NCBI RefSeq assembly: GCF_015690345.1
Contig: NZ_JADPUN010000205.1
Location: forward strand, 1-64,000
Origin: Plantactinospora alkalitolerans
GTDB lineage: Bacteria > Actinomycetota > Actinomycetes > Mycobacteriales > Micromonosporaceae
Direction of reading: 5' to 3'
DNA: 64,000 nucleotides
Below, in pieces: positions 61,877-64,000 of this stretch (the stretch's first letter is position 1; every line of letters begins with the position of its first letter). The notes beneath the pieces were generated by a model. It saw only the letters and a program-made list of their open reading frames with translations. It ran no database searches and was not told the origin of the DNA. The translations under genes were made by a program, and so were the position numbers.

Positions 61877-62587
61877 GTGTTTGGATTCGGGGGGCGCAGA
61901 TCCCGCAGGAAGCTCGCCAAGGCCGAACTGGGCGAGAGTCTCGATCACCTGATGCGGGCGGCCACCCACGCCGCGTCGGGGGTCGGGGCGGCGGTGGGGC
62001 CACGGGCGGACGCCGCCCGTGCGTACCTCTCGCCGACGGCGAACATGGTGCGGCAGACGGCGTCGGACGGTTGGGAGTCGACGATGACCCGGTTCGCACC
62101 GCTGGCCGTGGCCGCCGCAGCCGCTGCGGACGGCGCCCGCCAGGCAGGCTCGGTCGCCCTTAAGGCGAGGTCGAAGAAGATGAAAGCGATGCGGAAGAAG
62201 AACTCGATGATGCGTCGACGTTGGCCGATGCTGACCGGACTGCTCGTCGCCGGAGCGGTGGCCGGCGCCATGGGCGCGGCCGCCATGCGACGGCGGGGAC
62301 GACAACCGTGGGACGAGTACGACCCGGCGGCCACCCTGGACGCGGTACGCGACGACGCTGCCTCGATCATGGGCAGTTCCGCGGGCGGTTCCGGGCGCGA
62401 ACCCGCCTCGCCGAAGTCCTCCCCGACGGAGCGGGCCAAGGATCGCACCGCGGCGGCCGGGGAGAAACTCGCCACGACCACCGCGCCGATCAGCGAGAGC
62501 ACCAAGAAGGTCGGAACGAAGAACGGCGACAGGTCGGACGGCCTGCTCGGTGCCGCCGCCACGCCGTCGCGGAACAGCGGCAGCTGA
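61877..62587 (+). CDS. Conserved hypothetical protein with one membrane segment
   Basis: This 236-residue protein begins FGFGGRRSRRKLAKAELGES. It has a helical Ala-rich N-terminal half, a basic stretch (KKMKAMRKKNSMMRRR), a membrane-like segment (LTGLLVAGAVAGAMGAAAM, about residues 118-136) and a polar C-terminal tail. The GTG at 61877 is preceded by AAGGAGGTGG, an almost perfect ribosome site, and is preferred over an ATG at 61841. Similar proteins are common in Micromonosporaceae but their role is unknown. Confidence 0.65.
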   Translation: MFGFGGRRSRRKLAKAELGESLDHLMRAATHAASGVGAAVGPRADAARAYLSPTANMVRQTASDGWESTMTRFAPLAVAAAAAADGARQAGSVALKARSKKMKAMRKKNSMMRRRWPMLTGLLVAGAVAGAMGAAAMRRRGRQPWDEYDPAATLDAVRDDAASIMGSSAGGSGREPASPKSSPTERAKDRTAAAGEKLATTTAPISESTKKVGTKNGDRSDGLLGAAATPSRNSGS

Positions 62588-62590
62588 GCA

Positions 62591-62676
62591 CCGGACACGG
62601 GTGGGCGGTACCGGGTCGAAACGACCGCCGAGGCCGGACACCGGTGGGCGGTACCGGGTCGGAACGACCGCCGAGG
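62591..62676. repeat. 43-bp tandem duplication
   Basis: Two copies of a 43-bp unit (62591-62633 and 62634-62676) differ at only two positions. They lie after the hypothetical membrane gene and before a strong terminator. Confidence 0.9.
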
Positions 62677-62706
62677 GCGGAGCGGACCAGGTACCGGCGA
62701 GACGAT

Positions 62707-62739
62707 CGTGGCGTGGGGCGAGGTTCGCCCCACGCCACG
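62707..62739. terminator. Strong hairpin terminator between convergent genes
   Basis: CGTGGCGTGGGGCGA and its exact complement form a 15-bp stem around a 3-base loop. It lies between the membrane protein gene and the convergent corA-like gene. Confidence 0.85.
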
Positions 62740-62800
62740 TCTCATCCCGGGGCGTCCCCGGCCGAGGTCGCCCTACCTGCCGTGCCGGCGGCGGAGCTGG

Positions 62801-63946
62801 TCAGAGCCAGCGGTTGCGCCGGAACCAGCGGTAGAGACCCAGGGAGATCGCCAGCATCAGGGCAAGGACGACCGGATAGCCGTACTTCCAGTTCGTCTCC
62901 GGCATGAAGTCGAAGTTCATCCCGTAGATCCCGGCTATCGCGGTCCAGACCGCCGCGATGGCGGCCCATGCCGCGATCTTGCGCATGTCGTTGTTCTGCT
63001 CGACCGTCACCTGGGCCAGTCGGGCCTGCAGGATCGAGTTCAGCAGGTCGTCGTACGCGCTGACCTGCTCGACCGTCCGGGTCACGTGGTCCTGCACGTC
63101 CCGGAAGTACCGCCGGATCTCCTTCGGCACGCTCCGGTTCACCTGGGCGGTCAACGACATCAGCGGCCGTTGCAACGGAACCACGGCGCGCTTGAACTCG
63201 ACCAGTTCCCGTTTCATCTGGTAGATCCGCTGGATCCGGCCGTGCGCCTGGCGGGCGAACACCTCGCCCTCGAGGATGTCCAGATCGTCGCCGACCCGGT
63301 CGGCCACCTCCAGGTAGACGTCGACCACCCGGTCCATCACGGCGTACGCCACCGCCCAGGGCCCCTGGCCCAGGATCTCCCGCCGGCCTTCCAGGTCCGA
63401 CCGGACCGGAGCGAGCCGGCAGGCGTCGCCGTGCCGCACACTCACCACGAAGTCCGGCCCGATGAAGAGCATCACCTGGCCGGTCTCGATCACGTCGGAG
63501 TTCTCGGTCAGTTCGCCGTGCCGGACGTAGCGGACGGTACGCAGCACCAGGAACGTGACCTCGCCGAACCGTTCCAGCTTGGGGCGCTGCTCCGCCTTGA
63601 CCGCGTCCTCGACGGCCAGCTCGTGCAGCCCGTACGTCTCCGCGATGCCGGCCATCTCCGCCGAGCTCGGCTCGTGCACGCCGAGCCAGACGAAGGCGCC
63701 GGGCTGCGCGCGAGCGGCCTCCAGGGCGTCGGCGTGGCTCCACTCGCCCGGCTGGCGTACCCCGTCGACGTAGAGGCCGCAGTCGACCACGCCGCCGTGC
63801 TCGGCACGGCTGTCCTGGGTCTGCTGCGGGCCAACCTCGGTGTTCAGCATGCGGGTCACCGCGCGCACCGGAGCGGTCCAGGCCCGGGGTCTCGGCCTGC
63901 CGCTCCCGTTGAGGTCAACTCGATCGTGATCAACTCGATCCGGCAT
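62801..63946 (-). CDS. corA: CorA-family magnesium/cobalt transport protein
   Basis: This 381-residue protein has the soluble CorA domain (about residues 50-315), a long helix and two C-terminal membrane helices. The selectivity motif GMN is present in IAGIYGMNFDFMPE, followed by a second helix and a basic tail RWFRRNRWL. The protein would form a pentameric channel for Mg2+. The first 45 residues are Arg-rich and not conserved, so the true start may be a little later (for example the Met at about residue 33). Confidence 0.92.
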   Translation of the reverse strand: MPDRVDHDRVDLNGSGRPRPRAWTAPVRAVTRMLNTEVGPQQTQDSRAEHGGVVDCGLYVDGVRQPGEWSHADALEAARAQPGAFVWLGVHEPSSAEMAGIAETYGLHELAVEDAVKAEQRPKLERFGEVTFLVLRTVRYVRHGELTENSDVIETGQVMLFIGPDFVVSVRHGDACRLAPVRSDLEGRREILGQGPWAVAYAVMDRVVDVYLEVADRVGDDLDILEGEVFARQAHGRIQRIYQMKRELVEFKRAVVPLQRPLMSLTAQVNRSVPKEIRRYFRDVQDHVTRTVEQVSAYDDLLNSILQARLAQVTVEQNNDMRKIAAWAAIAAVWTAIAGIYGMNFDFMPETNWKYGYPVVLALMLAISLGLYRWFRRNRWL

Positions 63947-64000
63947 CGCCGCCCCCCTTTCGGCCAGAGTTGGGTGCGGATTGCAGGGTACGCCGACCCC

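Overview
The window is 64 kb of very GC-rich DNA with dense genes, many GTG starts, actinobacterial Shine-Dalgarno sites and typical actinomycete families: a DUF6244-type protein, an EACC1-type protein, two large STAND regulators, an IdeR/DmdR-like iron box, SoxR and a split transketolase. It reads as chromosome of a filamentous actinomycete, most likely Micromonosporaceae. The family assignment is inference; no rRNA or marker gene is present. No prophage, CRISPR array or complete insertion sequence was seen.

Positions 1-22 kb hold ordinary accessory and housekeeping genes: a Ca2+/Na+ exchanger-like protein, a lipoprotein, a transglutaminase-like protein beside a class III aminotransferase, an XRE/NB-ARC/TPR regulator, a serine hydrolase, a LuxR-HTH/NB-ARC regulator, an EACC1 gene followed by a cut-off effector remnant, a methyltransferase, an ABC exporter divergent from a NarL-type two-component pair, and a cation efflux pump divergent from an ArsR regulator.

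Positions 22-39 kb hold the most unusual locus. It encodes a giant 3,892-residue secreted protein (signal peptide, lectin-like domain, TIG-like, two FN3-like and three He_PIG-like domains, 21 DUF11 repeats of about 130 residues, and a WxL-like C-terminal domain). With it come a membrane-anchored DUF11 protein, two membrane-anchored DUF916-like proteins and a small WxL-like secreted protein, all on the minus strand. This resembles the WxL surface systems of Firmicutes, where DUF916-type proteins tether WxL proteins. Here there is no LPXTG motif and the WxL signature is divergent. An IS630 transposase remnant and a 42-codon open frame lie between the two halves. Beside the locus, decayed genes (slipin, TIGR01777-type epimerase, IS110 fragment) suggest past rearrangement.

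Positions 39-49 kb carry tRNA-Arg(ACG), tRNA-Ser(GCT), an EcsC-like protein with a histone-like Lys/Ala tract, a CPBP protease, a flavohemoglobin, an unusual XRE-HTH/peptide-deformylase fusion with a 17-bp palindrome in front of it, an FhuF-like ferric reductase behind an iron box, a methyltransferase, a PEBP protein and tRNA-Ser(TGA).

Positions 49-64 kb are mostly conserved metabolism and signalling: a Tat-exported C5-epimerase-like protein, a PIG3-type quinone oxidoreductase, SoxR divergent from a split transketolase, a GT2 glycosyltransferase, an OmpR-type two-component pair, a thiolase, a PH-domain protein, a B-box rhomboid protease, a cyclophilin and CorA. Short tandem repeats fill many of the intergenic gaps, especially between convergent genes.
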